Shown here piece by piece: positions 45,431-54,251 of a DNA stretch of 64,000 nt; positions within the stretch are counted from its first letter, which is position 1, and the number at the start of each line of letters is the position of its first letter. Origin of the DNA: Desulfobacterales bacterium. GTDB taxonomy: Bacteria; Desulfobacterota; Desulfobacteria; Desulfobacterales; JAHEIW01. The notes under the pieces are model-generated. The model saw nothing but the letters and a program-made list of their open reading frames with translations, searched no databases and was not told where the DNA came from. The position numbers were made by a program, and so were the translations under genes. The stretch spans positions 1 to 64,000 of the forward strand of contig JASJAN010000013.1 in NCBI GenBank assembly GCA_030066985.1, in the 5' to 3' direction.

Positions 45431-46102
45431 ATGCCGAGCAAAGAAGAATTATTGGAAGCACTGAAAGACGGTGTGATCAATTACAAAGAGGAACAGGTGA
45501 AGGAAGCCTCACAGCAGGCTGTTGATGATGGACTCCCGGCGCTAGAGATGATCATGGATGGTTTGGCTGCCGGAATGGAGGTCGTCGGAGATCTTTATGA
45601 ACGCCACGAATATTTTGTCCCCGAGGTGCTTATGTGCGCCGATGCCTTATATCTGGGTCTGGACATACTGCGACCCCATGTCCCCAAGACAGATGCAGGT
45701 TCGGTGGCGCAGGTGGTGATTGGCAGCATTCAGGGAGATGTGCACGACATCGGCAAAAATCTGGTTAAAATGATGTTTGATGTCGCCGGTTGGGAGGTTT
45801 ACGACCTTGGCCGGGATGTGCCCCTCGAGAATTTTGTGGAGGAGCAGTTGCGGACGGACGCCGAAGTCGTGGCCATGTCAGCCATGATGACGACGACCAT
45901 GCTGGGTATGAAAAAAGTGATCAAGATGATCAAAGATAAGAACCCGGATGTGGCCATCATGTTAGGCGGGGCGCCGGTGACCCAGGATGTCGCCAACCTA
46001 TTTGGTGCGGATGGATATGCCGAATCTGCCGGAAATGCGGTGGCGGAAGGCATCAAGATGATCGGTCGCCTGCGGGAATTTGAAAAAAAGAAGGAAGGAT
46101 AA
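45431..46102 (+). CDS. Corrinoid (B12-binding) methyl-carrier protein
   Basis: The 223-residue product has an N-terminal helical cap domain (about 1-90, VVGDLYERHEYFVPEVLMCADAL) and a Rossmann-like B12 domain (about 95-215) with the cobalt-ligating motif IQGDVHDIGKNLVKMM (D-x-H-x-x-G), AMSAMMTTTMLGM and MLGGAPVTQDVA. This is the MtmC/MtbC/MtaC type: it carries the methyl group on cobalt between methyltransferases. It is encoded between a UroD-family methyltransferase gene and a reactivase gene, likely in one operon. Confidence 0.94.
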   Translation: MPSKEELLEALKDGVINYKEEQVKEASQQAVDDGLPALEMIMDGLAAGMEVVGDLYERHEYFVPEVLMCADALYLGLDILRPHVPKTDAGSVAQVVIGSIQGDVHDIGKNLVKMMFDVAGWEVYDLGRDVPLENFVEEQLRTDAEVVAMSAMMTTTMLGMKKVIKMIKDKNPDVAIMLGGAPVTQDVANLFGADGYAESAGNAVAEGIKMIGRLREFEKKKEG

Positions 46103-46274
46103 TTCATCGCTTCCGTTTGGAAATCCCGGCGGGCATCCGCCATTATCGGGGCGCTCTGCCGGGGTTCCCATACCCGAGATATGTTCCGCAAGGGGATTGC
46201 CCTATATTCAGATCAGATAGCCGTCAGTCGTGCTGACAGCCTGCTAATTTCAAAATGAAGGAGGATTTGAGCGC

Positions 46275-48341
46275 ATGGGAGACAAGGATAACAACGCGAT
46301 GGTTATTTTTCAACCGTCCGGGCGAAGAGGAGAGGTGCCTAAGGGCATCAATTTGATAGAAGCGTCCCGGTTGCTAGGGGTGGACATCGAGGCCCTGTGC
46401 GGTGAAAAGAAAGTTTGTGGCAAGTGTAAAGTCCGCATCGAAGAAGGTCGTTTTGAGAAATACGGAATCGAGTCCCAAATGTCCAACGTGAGCGGCTGGC
46501 AGGAAGAGGAAGAAAAATTTATCGTCCCCAAAGAAAAAGAGACCGGTCATCGATTGGCCTGCGTCACTGAAATTCAGGGCGATCTTTTGGTCTTCGTGCC
46601 GGAGGAATCTCGCGCTGGCAAACAGGTGGTCAGCAAAGCGGCCCGAGACATTCATATTGAGCATAACCCGGCCGTAAGAATCTACACGGTAACAGTGGAA
46701 CCACCGACATTTGAAGAACCCACGGCGGATTTTGAACGCGTCTGCCGGGTACTGGAAAAAGAGCATGGGCTTAAGGATCTGGCGGTTGACATATTTGCCC
46801 TAAGGCAGTTGCCCGCGGCACTGCGTGACGGCGATTGGAGTGTGACGGTCAGTGTCTGGAACGACAAAGAAGTTGTGCGCTTCAGACCCGGTAAGGCCGA
46901 GAAAACTTACGGACTGGCGATCGATGTGGGCACCACCACCGTGGCGGCCTATTTTTGTGATCTGACCACGATGGAGGTCGTCGATACGGTCTCCATGATG
47001 AATCCGCAGTGCAAATATGGCGAGGACGTCATGGCGCGCATCACCTACCATATGACCTCCACCGATGGGCTGCAGCGCATGAACGATGACATCATCGAGG
47101 GACTGAACTCGTTGGTCGATAAGGCCATCCAGAACACCTATCCGCCCAAGAAGAAAATCAAGAAGAAGAAAGGTGAAGAAGGGCCGGATGAATTTGTGGA
47201 AGTGCCCGAGGAGGGCAAGACCTATCTGCGCCTGACCAAAGAAGATATTGAGGATGTGACCATTGGGGGTAACACCGCCATGCATCATATTTTTTTAAAT
47301 CTCAATCCCGAGCACGTGGGCCTGGCCCCTTTTCCCCCGGTGATCCATCACAGTCTGGATATCAAGGCGCGTGACATGGGCATCAACATCAATCCCGCTT
47401 CCTATGTATTTGTGCTTCCCAATGAAGCCGGATTTGTGGGGGCGGACAACGTCGGTGTGATGCTGGCCGAAGAGCCGTACAAAAAAGACGAAATCGCACT
47501 GATTATTGATATCGGCACCAATGGCGAGCTGGTGCTGGGGAACAAAGAGAAGTTGATCTCCTCTTCCTGTGCCACCGGTCCGGCCTTGGAGGGGGCCCAG
47601 ATTGCTTTCGGTATGCGGGCGGCGCCCGGGGCCATGGAACGGATCACCATTGATCCTGATACAAAAGAGGTGGATTATAAAGTCATCGGTCGAGATGCCT
47701 GGCGCAAATATTCGGAAGCCAAGGATATGAAGGCCAAAGGCATATGCGGTTCCGGTATTCTCGACCTGCTGTCCGAGCTTTACTGTGCTGGGGTGATTAT
47801 TAAAAGTGGCGCATTTAATAAAGAAGCCTTAGACGGACATCCCCGTTACCGATTAAATCCGGATACCAACCAGCCGGAATTTGTTCTGGCCTGGGCGGAG
47901 GAATCGAGCATCGATAAGGACATCGTGGTTACCCAAAAAGATGTCCGCCAGATTCAGCTGGCCAAAGGCGCCTTATATGCCGGCTGTAAGCTCATGATGC
48001 GACGCATGGGTATGGAGAAGGTGGATACGATCAAAATCGCCGGTGCCTTTGGCACCCATGTCGATCGGGAAAAGGCCCTGATTATGGGGCTTTTTCCGGA
48101 CTGCGAGATCGAAATGATCGAAAGTGTGGGTAATGCTGCCGGTGATGGATGTCGCGCGGCATTGTTAAATAAAGACAAGCGCAAGGAAGCCAACTGGGTA
48201 GCGCGTAATGTGGAATATATTGAGCTGACTGTCGAAGGCGACTTCCAGACCGAATTCATGGAGGCTATGCAGATACCGCATATGACGGACGAATTTCCAC
48301 ATCTGGCAGGTGTTGTTCCCGAGGAAATTCTAAAACAATAG
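46275..48341 (+). CDS. ASKHA-domain corrinoid reactivation ATPase (RamA/RACo-like)
   Basis: The 688-residue product has an N-terminal [2Fe-2S] ferredoxin-like domain (C42-x5-C48-x2-C51 with Cys96: EALCGEKKVCGKCKVRI, HRLACVTE) and a long C-terminal ATPase domain of the acetate/sugar kinase/Hsp70/actin type (DUF4445-like): AIDVGTTTVAAYFCDL, IIDIGTNGELVLGNKEKL, IKIAGAFGTHVDREKA. Such proteins use ATP hydrolysis to reduce Co(II) corrinoid back to Co(I). A Lys-rich insertion (KKKIKKKKGEEGPDEF) sits near residue 296. It is in the methyltransferase operon, so it services the corrinoid protein encoded upstream. Confidence 0.92.
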   Translation: MGDKDNNAMVIFQPSGRRGEVPKGINLIEASRLLGVDIEALCGEKKVCGKCKVRIEEGRFEKYGIESQMSNVSGWQEEEEKFIVPKEKETGHRLACVTEIQGDLLVFVPEESRAGKQVVSKAARDIHIEHNPAVRIYTVTVEPPTFEEPTADFERVCRVLEKEHGLKDLAVDIFALRQLPAALRDGDWSVTVSVWNDKEVVRFRPGKAEKTYGLAIDVGTTTVAAYFCDLTTMEVVDTVSMMNPQCKYGEDVMARITYHMTSTDGLQRMNDDIIEGLNSLVDKAIQNTYPPKKKIKKKKGEEGPDEFVEVPEEGKTYLRLTKEDIEDVTIGGNTAMHHIFLNLNPEHVGLAPFPPVIHHSLDIKARDMGININPASYVFVLPNEAGFVGADNVGVMLAEEPYKKDEIALIIDIGTNGELVLGNKEKLISSSCATGPALEGAQIAFGMRAAPGAMERITIDPDTKEVDYKVIGRDAWRKYSEAKDMKAKGICGSGILDLLSELYCAGVIIKSGAFNKEALDGHPRYRLNPDTNQPEFVLAWAEESSIDKDIVVTQKDVRQIQLAKGALYAGCKLMMRRMGMEKVDTIKIAGAFGTHVDREKALIMGLFPDCEIEMIESVGNAAGDGCRAALLNKDKRKEANWVARNVEYIELTVEGDFQTEFMEAMQIPHMTDEFPHLAGVVPEEILKQ

Positions 48342-48342
48342 A

Positions 48343-48693
48343 TTGCGGTGCACCTTGGCTTCTCAAAAACCGAAATGGATATGTGTAACAGTTGAACCGG
48401 GCATCTGCGGCTTTGCGTGTGTTATCAAGGCCCGCAAAACAGGTGCTCGCCAGGTTTCGCTCGAAATTACCGGTTCGGATTGCGAGCAGATTCAAAGACT
48501 GGCCGAGCGCCTAACAACTTTATCGATTAAAGAGCTTTTCACACCGCTGAGCCGCAATCCGGTTTATGTCGCAACTGAAAAGTCGGGCTGCCACCTGTCC
48601 TGTGCGATTCCGGCGGCGATCATCAAAGTGGCTGAAGTGGCGCTGGAGCTGGCACTTCCGCAGGAAGTTCATATCAAATTCGAAGCGTGTTAG
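48343..48693 (+). CDS. Small conserved Cys-containing protein, function unknown
   Basis: The 116-residue product (TTG start at 48343, or the TTG at 48355) has paired Cys (WICVTVEPGICGFACVIKA; GCHLSCAIPAAIIK; FEAC at the end) and no signal peptide. It directly follows the reactivase gene and precedes the DUF2284 gene by overlap of the tail, so it belongs to the same operon. Cys pattern suggests metal or Fe-S binding. I do not recognise a named family with certainty. Confidence 0.65.
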   Translation: MRCTLASQKPKWICVTVEPGICGFACVIKARKTGARQVSLEITGSDCEQIQRLAERLTTLSIKELFTPLSRNPVYVATEKSGCHLSCAIPAAIIKVAEVALELALPQEVHIKFEAC

Positions 48694-48707
48694 GAGTGCA
48701 ACAAGTA

Positions 48708-49304
48708 ATGCCTAAATCAAAAGTGGTACCGTTTAAAGCCGGTGAAGGTATTTCTCAGGCCTTAACCGAACGCCTGCTGGAAAAAGGCCGGTCTTATGGC
48801 CTCAATGCAATATTCCCGTTCAGTATCGATAAAATAAAGGTAGCCGAATGGGTCCATCTGAAATGCCGTTACGGCTGTAACCAGTATAATACGAACTGGT
48901 GCTGCCCCCCGGCCACACCGGATCCGGATAAAGTTCGTGCGATTCTGTCTGAGTATTCCACCGCGTTGCTTCTGGTGGGAACCACCAATTGTTCGGACTT
49001 TTACATGAACAATGAACGCAAGCGAACCTCTCAAGTTCGCTGCTGGAAGGGTACCATCAGCCTGGAGCGCATGTTGTTTCTTGAGGGCTATTACAAGGCG
49101 TTTAGTCTTGTAGGGGAGTGCTGCGCGCTTTGTAAGGAATGCGCATACCCGGATGATTGCCGGTTTCCGCAGGAAAAGAGACCGTCGGTGGAATCATTTT
49201 CCATTGATGTCATTGGCACCTTAAAAAATTTGGGAACGACTTCAACGGTTGCCGCCAAAACATGTGAAACCTACAGCTACTACGGCATAATTCTTTTAGA
49301 ATAA
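48708..49304 (+). CDS. DUF2284-type metal-binding protein
   Basis: The 198-residue product shows the DUF2284 Cys pattern: HLKCRYGCNQYNTNWCCPPATPDPDKV and GECCALCKECAYPDDCRFPQ. These cysteines probably bind zinc or an iron-sulfur cluster. GGAG lies ahead of ATG 48708; an in-frame GTG at 48687 would give a few more residues. It sits in the methyltransferase operon. Specific activity unknown. Confidence 0.82.
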   Translation: MPKSKVVPFKAGEGISQALTERLLEKGRSYGLNAIFPFSIDKIKVAEWVHLKCRYGCNQYNTNWCCPPATPDPDKVRAILSEYSTALLLVGTTNCSDFYMNNERKRTSQVRCWKGTISLERMLFLEGYYKAFSLVGECCALCKECAYPDDCRFPQEKRPSVESFSIDVIGTLKNLGTTSTVAAKTCETYSYYGIILLE

Positions 49305-49334
49305 GCCCCTGGCGGTAATAACCGAAAATGATTC

Positions 49335-49364
49335 TTGACAATTTTGATCGAGAATGATGTTAAG
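49335..49364 (+). promoter_or_regulatory. Possible sigma70-type promoter upstream of the Sec methyltransferase
   Basis: TTGACA (49335-49340) is followed after 17 bases by TGTTAA, a poor -10 match. An orphan Shine-Dalgarno-like GAAAGGAGGTGA also lies near 49453. Weak call. Confidence 0.3.
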
Positions 49365-49531
49365 TATTAATTGTCCAACATTCATGATCACTGCAGAGAA
49401 TCTGCAACTAACGATGTCTGGGATTTTTACCTAACAATGGCAATTAGACCATGAAAGGAGGTGATGAATAAAACGTTTATACAATTTTATGTAGAAACGT
49501 GACCCCTAATTAAAAAGAAAGGAGATTCCCA

Positions 49532-50566
49532 ATGGCCAAACAATTGTTGATCGACGCCTATCGGGGGAAAAGAACGGAAAAGCCACCCTGGGTGCCATAC
49601 GCAGGGGTTCACTGCGCCTTTTTGATCAATGAACCTGCTGACAAAATGCTACAGGATCCCGAACTGCTGGCGAAAGGAGTCGTTAATGCCGCCAAGAGAT
49701 ACAAAGCGGACGGGATTCCTCTGGTATTCGATCTTTCCGTCGAAGCCAATTCCATTGGTTGTGACCTGAAATGGTGGCCCGACAATGTACCCTCTGTTAC
49801 GAATCACCCCTGTTCCGATAAGACTCCCAAAGATGCCGGGCTCCAAATGCCCACCAAAGAATCGGGTCGTTGGCCGGTGCTTTATGAAGCCGCCAGAATT
49901 GCCAAACCCCAACTGGATGAACTCGATTGCGTCTTTATGGGTCTTTTTTGCGGTCCTTTGACCCTGGCTTCCCATCTGGCCGGTGTGCGCATCTTTACCG
50001 ATGTTTACAAGAATCCAGAATTTGCCGCCGATGTGATCAAATTTGCCGGTGAAGTCGGCGCGGAAGCTGCAAAGTTCTATGCCGAAATGGGTGCAGAGAT
50101 AATTGCCATCGTCGATCCGGTGGCCTCCCAGATTAAATCCGAGACCTTCCAGCAATTTGTCACCCCCAATTCGCAACCCGCCATTAAAGCGATTCATGAT
50201 GCCGGAGCGACCTCATCATTTTTCATTTGTGGCGACTGTACCAAAGTCATGGAAGATGTCTGTAAGATTGGTACCCACGGTTTTGCCATTGATGAACAGC
50301 TCAATATGAATTTTGTGAGGGACCTGGCGCGCAAACACGGGGTTGGCTTTGGCGGCAATCTAAAGCTGACGCTGGCCCTGAGCCTCGGATTGTTGTCTCC
50401 CCGAGAGGATGCGATTGTCAGCTTGGCTGCAGGTGGGCAAGAAGGTTATACCTTCGCCCCTGGCTGAGATATGCCTTACGATGTTCCGGTGGAACATATG
50501 GATCAGGCAATCGAAGCCAAAGAATGGTTTGAACAATATTATGCCAAGTATCCGGAATCTTGGTAA
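49532..50566 (+). CDS. Selenocysteine-containing UroD-family methyltransferase
   Basis: The frame from ATG 49532 (ribosome binding site AAGAAAGGAG) meets TGA at 50465-50467 and continues 32 codons to TAA at 50564-50566. With Sec312 the protein is 344 residues and its end reads FAPG-U-DMPYDVPVEHMDQ. In the paralogue at 44324 the same place is WPG-C-DLWPDIKEE, the third zinc ligand of this methyltransferase family, so Sec replaces a metal-binding Cys. The other motif is FFICGDCT, where the usual His of HxC is Phe. A perfect seven-bp hairpin with loop GGU begins 13 bases after the UGA. If UGA were a stop, the protein would lose its zinc ligand and 32 residues. Substrate unknown. Confidence 0.88.
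50481..50497 (+). promoter_or_regulatory. Candidate bacterial SECIS hairpin (GGU loop)
   Basis: ATGTTCC-GGT-GGAACAT is a perfect seven-bp stem with a GGU triloop. The loop lies about 21 nt past the UGA. This is the strongest SECIS-like element in the window. Confidence 0.75.
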
Positions 50567-50593
50567 ACACTCATAGAAAGGAGGATTCGGATC

Positions 50594-50995
50594 ATGGCAG
50601 ACAAAATTACCATTGATGTTCTGACACTGGACAGTGTGCAGTGCGCTGCCTGCGGCTACATGATGGAGTCCATAGCCGCCTTGCCATCTGATGTACAGGA
50701 TATGATCGTATACAAAGAGTGGTCGATCAAAAACAAAGACGGCATCGGCAAGTTTATGGAGCTTCAGGGTAAAGTGTTGCCGACCATCTGTATCGAGCGG
50801 GATCTGGTTTTTGAGAGTATCATTCCGCAATATGAGGAATTGATCGATGAGATGGCCAAACGGGCGCCCAATGACGACATGCGTGATCGTATCCAGTCCC
50901 TGCGCGAAAAAGGATTTGAGTTCGATAAAATTCAGGAGAATCTGAAAAAAGCAGGCGCCGGGTTGGCGACACGCACCGATTCCAAAGTCGAATGA
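50594..50995 (+). CDS. Thioredoxin-fold protein with CAAC active site
   Basis: The 133-residue product reads DSVQ-C-A-A-C-GYMMESIAALPSD near residue 17 and keeps the thioredoxin-fold C-terminal half (LPTICIERDLVFESIIPQYEELIDEM), followed by a helical tail. It is the cysteine paralogue of the UAAC protein at 30565. It begins 27 bases after the Sec methyltransferase, with AAAGGAGG upstream, so it is co-transcribed and could reduce or deliver to that enzyme. A terminator follows. Confidence 0.85.
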   Translation: MADKITIDVLTLDSVQCAACGYMMESIAALPSDVQDMIVYKEWSIKNKDGIGKFMELQGKVLPTICIERDLVFESIIPQYEELIDEMAKRAPNDDMRDRIQSLREKGFEFDKIQENLKKAGAGLATRTDSKVE

Positions 50996-51013
50996 TAACC
51001 GCATAAACATGTG

Positions 51014-51053
51014 CAAGCCGGGCCCTGCAAAAGGCCCGGCTTGTTTAATTTTT
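51014..51053 (+). terminator. Rho-independent terminator
   Basis: Stem CAAGCCGGGCC / GGCCCGGCTTG with loop CTGCAAAA, then TTTAATTTTT. It ends the methyltransferase-thioredoxin transcript. Confidence 0.85.
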
Positions 51054-51075
51054 AAGAAGGGGAGATGTATTCATA

Positions 51076-51372
51076 TTGGAAATAAATGAAGCGGTTGAAG
51101 AACTGAAAACGTTTGTCCTCAAACACGGCTTGCCCCAAACGGATATGGCACTATTTGGCATCATGTGCCCCTATTGCGGAAAATCCGATCGCATCCGGCA
51201 GTTGGAAGAACCGGATGCATTGAACGAGAAGATAGATTCAGAAAATATGGCAATCTATTTCAGTCTTTGGGAAAAACTCACCCGCGCTAACGGATCACTG
51301 GGTGTCTGTAAATTTTGCCAGAATCTTCTACTGCTGCAAGATAAGGCTAGTGCAGTACCTTTGTATGAGTGA
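51076..51372 (+). CDS. Small zinc-ribbon-like protein, function unknown
   Basis: The 98-residue product contains CPYCGKSDR near residue 31 and CKFCQNLL near residue 78, two CxxC pairs that could bind zinc or form a rubredoxin-like site. It starts with TTG (GGGGAG upstream). Cytoplasmic. Not recognised beyond the metal-site pattern; neighbours are redox proteins. Confidence 0.6.
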   Translation: MEINEAVEELKTFVLKHGLPQTDMALFGIMCPYCGKSDRIRQLEEPDALNEKIDSENMAIYFSLWEKLTRANGSLGVCKFCQNLLLLQDKASAVPLYE

Positions 51373-51424
51373 CCCATTAGCGGCGGTATTATATTTTGGA
51401 TAGTTGAGTTTTTTAAACAACGCT

Positions 51425-51663
51425 TGGTTCAAAGGTTCAGCGTTCAAAGATTCGAAAGTTGTTTAACAGAAGACAGATATCAGAGGTCAGATGACAGATG
51501 AAAACCGGCGAATCGGGCAGCCCTCGGCTCGACTACCTTCGACTGGAGCTACATTCTGTATGAGCTCATGTCGAAGGCAGGCCGAAAGAAGCACGTCGTA
51601 TGCTGTAGCTGCCAGAAACACTGAACCCTGAACCTTTGAACCTGACCCCTGAACACTGAAACC
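51425..51663. repeat. Inverted pair of GGTTCAG/GTTCAAAG word repeats
   Basis: The left arm (51425-51458) has GGTTCAAAGGTTCAGCGTTC and the right arm (51618-51663) CTGAACCCTGAACCTTTGAA. The 353-base gap also has a TCGACT...AGTCGA-like patch and no gene. Confidence 0.65.
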
Positions 51664-51725
51664 ATAATTGTTACAACTTTTGTAGCATTTTTAATGGACG
51701 TAACACGATCAAAGAGGAGATTTAC

Positions 51726-51971
51726 ATGAAAGTCGAAGTATTAGGGCCCGGCTGCAAGCGCTGTGACCAGTTGTATGAAAACGCCCAAAATGCGGTGGCC
51801 GAATTGGATTCCCCAGGGGATATCGAAGTTATAAAAATAGGAGATGTCAATTACTTTGCCAAAATGGGGGTGTTCATGACACCAGGGCTGGTGATTGATG
51901 GCGAGGTGATTTCAACCGGCAAAGTGCTGAGCCCCAACCAAATCAAGCAAAAGATTACGGAGAAGATGTAA
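51726..51971 (+). CDS. Small thioredoxin-like redox-active disulfide protein
   Basis: The 81-residue product reads MKVEVLGPGCKRCDQLYENAQ, a CxxC redox site at residues 10-13, and keeps the cis-Pro region (MTPGLVIDGEVISTGKVLS). This fits the small thioredoxin-like 'redox-active disulfide' family common in anaerobes. It lies four bases before the CobW-type gene, so they are probably co-transcribed. Confidence 0.87.
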   Translation: MKVEVLGPGCKRCDQLYENAQNAVAELDSPGDIEVIKIGDVNYFAKMGVFMTPGLVIDGEVISTGKVLSPNQIKQKITEKM

Positions 51972-51974
51972 AGC

Positions 51975-53009
51975 ATGTCCGATGTCACCCGTGTATATTT
52001 GATTACCGGTTTTTTAGGCAGTGGTAAGACCACCTTTCTGAATCGCATTATTCAGCAGTTTCCCAAGGATAAAAAACTGACCCTGCTGGTTAATGAATTT
52101 GGTGAAGTTGGCGTGGATGGTACCCTGGTGGAAGGCGATGATATTGATATGATGGAAATCAGCAAGGGCTCGATTTTCTGCGTTTGTGTCAAAACCGATT
52201 TTATAAAAGGTCTTTATGAGCTCAACACCAAAATACAACCGGATGTAATGCTGATAGAATCAACGGGTGTGGCTAACCCCTCTGATTTAAAAAGAGATTT
52301 GAAACTGCCCATATTTAATGACCGCTTTGAATTCATGGAACAATTTTGCGTGATCGATGCGGCCCACTTTCTAGATGCTTACGGCGTCTATGCCTCTTTG
52401 GAAAAACAGATTGCTTCTTCCACTGTATTTATCATGAATAAGATTGATAACGCCTCGCCGGAAACGATCCAGGAAACGAAAAATGTTATTCGGCAGTTTC
52501 ATCCCGATCCCTCATTTTTTGACACGACCTACGCCGACATCCCCTTGGAAGAATTTTTTGATTTCGCCGTTCAGGAACCATTTGAAACACTAGCACCGGA
52601 ACCCGAAAAGGCAGCAATGCCTGTTCTTTCGGAGAATGCCCTGGACCAATTTATTGATGATCTCCTGGACAGCCCGGATCTTGAAATTACGCCGCCAGAT
52701 ACGCTCATGTCTGTGACCTATTCCTGGAACGGAAATGATCTGAAGCAGATCAGCGCCTTGGCAGAGGCTTTGCCGCCTTCAGTTATCAGAGCCAAAGGAT
52801 TTGTGGAAGAAAAAGGGGATATGTATTTATTCAGCTATGTCATGGGCGATTGGTCCATGGAAAAAACCAAAGTGCCCAGGGATCGCATCAAACACAAAAA
52901 CATGGTTGTTTTTATCGGTCCGCCCGAATCGATGGAAGGCATCGAAGAGGCGTCCAAAACAGGTGATTGGACTGGCAAGGGCGTGTTTCAACCGTACACG
53001 CAATCCTGA
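51975..53009 (+). CDS. CobW/HypB/UreG-family GTPase, copy 2
   Basis: The 344-residue product has Walker A LITGFLGSGKTTFLNR, NEFGEVGVDGTLVEG, the metal motif in FCVCVKTDF (a CxC in place of the usual CxCC), and NKID (IMNKIDN). The C-terminal CobW domain (VTYSWNGNDLKQISALAEALPPSVIRAKGFV) follows. It shows only moderate similarity to the first copy at 33034, and the reduced metal motif suggests a different cargo. It is next to thioredoxin-like and TrxB-like genes. Confidence 0.87.
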   Translation: MSDVTRVYLITGFLGSGKTTFLNRIIQQFPKDKKLTLLVNEFGEVGVDGTLVEGDDIDMMEISKGSIFCVCVKTDFIKGLYELNTKIQPDVMLIESTGVANPSDLKRDLKLPIFNDRFEFMEQFCVIDAAHFLDAYGVYASLEKQIASSTVFIMNKIDNASPETIQETKNVIRQFHPDPSFFDTTYADIPLEEFFDFAVQEPFETLAPEPEKAAMPVLSENALDQFIDDLLDSPDLEITPPDTLMSVTYSWNGNDLKQISALAEALPPSVIRAKGFVEEKGDMYLFSYVMGDWSMEKTKVPRDRIKHKNMVVFIGPPESMEGIEEASKTGDWTGKGVFQPYTQS

Positions 53010-53075
53010 GTAAGCAGCAACTTAATTTTTACGATCACAGCAATTGTTGCCAGTTTAAATAACAAAGGACTAACA

Positions 53076-54002
53076 ATGTCTGAAAACCCTTATGACTTGA
53101 TGATATTGGGTGCAGGGCCCGCCGGTATTGCGGCCGCATTATACGGACAACGCCTGGGATTAAAAACAATAGTTTTTGGCGATATACCGGGGGGCAGTTC
53201 GTATATGATCGAACATCTGGCGAATTTCCCCGGACTGATGGAAGGGGCTACCGGCACGCAGTTTGGCACGAGGGCATTCCAGCAGGCCCAGAAAGAAGGG
53301 GCTAACTTTACATTGACGCGTTTGGAAAACTTCAGCCATAAGGATAATGTCTTTGTCGGTGTCGATGTTGATGGCAACGAATATACGGCTTGGAGCGCAA
53401 TTGTTGCCACCGGGCGGGTGCCCAAAAGATTGGCGGTTGCCAATGCCACTTTAAGAGGCGTTCATTTTTGTTCGATTTGTGACGGTCCTTTATACAGAGG
53501 GAAAAATGCCACCCTGGCGGTTGTCGGCAGCGATAATACTGCTGCCCAGCATGCGATCACCCTCGCTCGGACTGCCGATAAAGTTCTTCTCATCTGCCGC
53601 AGCAATACCCTTAAAATGGATGCCGTTCATAAAGACCAGATCGAGGAGCAAAGCAATATTACCTTGATGACAGACACGGAGGTTTGCGGATACGACGGTC
53701 AGGAGTTTGTCGAAACGATTGCGGTGGCATCAAAGGAAAAAGGACAGCAGGACTTGGCGGTTGATGGGATTTTCCTCGCCATCGGATGGCGGCCGAACAT
53801 ATCGGTACTTAAACTGGAGGTTGAAAAAACGGCAGAAGGCTATCTGGTTACCAATGATCAACTCATGACATCAGTTCCCGGGCTTTTTGCAGCCGGTGAC
53901 ATACGGGACACCGATATGTGGCAGGTGCTGACCGCCTGTGCCGATGGTGCCCGGACTGCCAAATATGCAGCCGAATATCTAGAAAAATTAAACCAAGCCT
54001 AA
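53076..54002 (+). CDS. Thioredoxin reductase-like FAD/NAD(P) oxidoreductase
   Basis: The 308-residue product is a TrxB-type flavoprotein: FAD motif LMILGAGPAGIAAALYGQRLG, redox-active FCSICDG (CxxC), NAD(P) site LAVVGSDNTAAQHA and C-terminal GLFAAGDIRDTDMWQVLTACADGA. It probably keeps the neighbouring thioredoxin-fold proteins reduced. AAAGGA precedes the ATG. The NAD(P) motif GSDNTA departs from the usual GGGxSA. Confidence 0.88.
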   Translation: MSENPYDLMILGAGPAGIAAALYGQRLGLKTIVFGDIPGGSSYMIEHLANFPGLMEGATGTQFGTRAFQQAQKEGANFTLTRLENFSHKDNVFVGVDVDGNEYTAWSAIVATGRVPKRLAVANATLRGVHFCSICDGPLYRGKNATLAVVGSDNTAAQHAITLARTADKVLLICRSNTLKMDAVHKDQIEEQSNITLMTDTEVCGYDGQEFVETIAVASKEKGQQDLAVDGIFLAIGWRPNISVLKLEVEKTAEGYLVTNDQLMTSVPGLFAAGDIRDTDMWQVLTACADGARTAKYAAEYLEKLNQA

Positions 54003-54102
54003 TCGCGTACGGCTTTCATTTTTATACCGCTTTAACCAGTTAAGCCGGCAGGCCCTGGACATTGCGAACGGCTCCTGCTAATGCCTCCATATCCGTAAGA
54101 AT

Positions 54103-54251
54103 TAGGAGCGGTCTTAAAAATAGTAGATCACGTCCAAGGGCGCGGCGCAAAACCGATTCAAAAACGGAGTATACACGTTAGTATTTGAGTATTTTGAATC
54201 GGTTTTTAACAATGCCCTTGGGCGTTAGATACCTTTTTAAGACCGCTCCTA
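54103..54251. repeat. Palindromic intergenic repeat, copy B
   Basis: The terminal arms TAGGAGCGGTCTTAAAAA and TTTTTAAGACCGCTCCTA enclose the same core as copy A (31842-32001), read in the opposite orientation. The right arm overlaps the stop codon of the GcvH-like gene at 54249. The arms differ in sequence from copy A but remain complementary. Confidence 0.85.

Noticed and set aside
49453-49493. Tiny leader peptide (ATGAATAAAACG...) after an orphan Shine-Dalgarno sequence
   Set aside because: The start codon is only two bases from GGAGG and the 12-codon frame shows no regulatory design.
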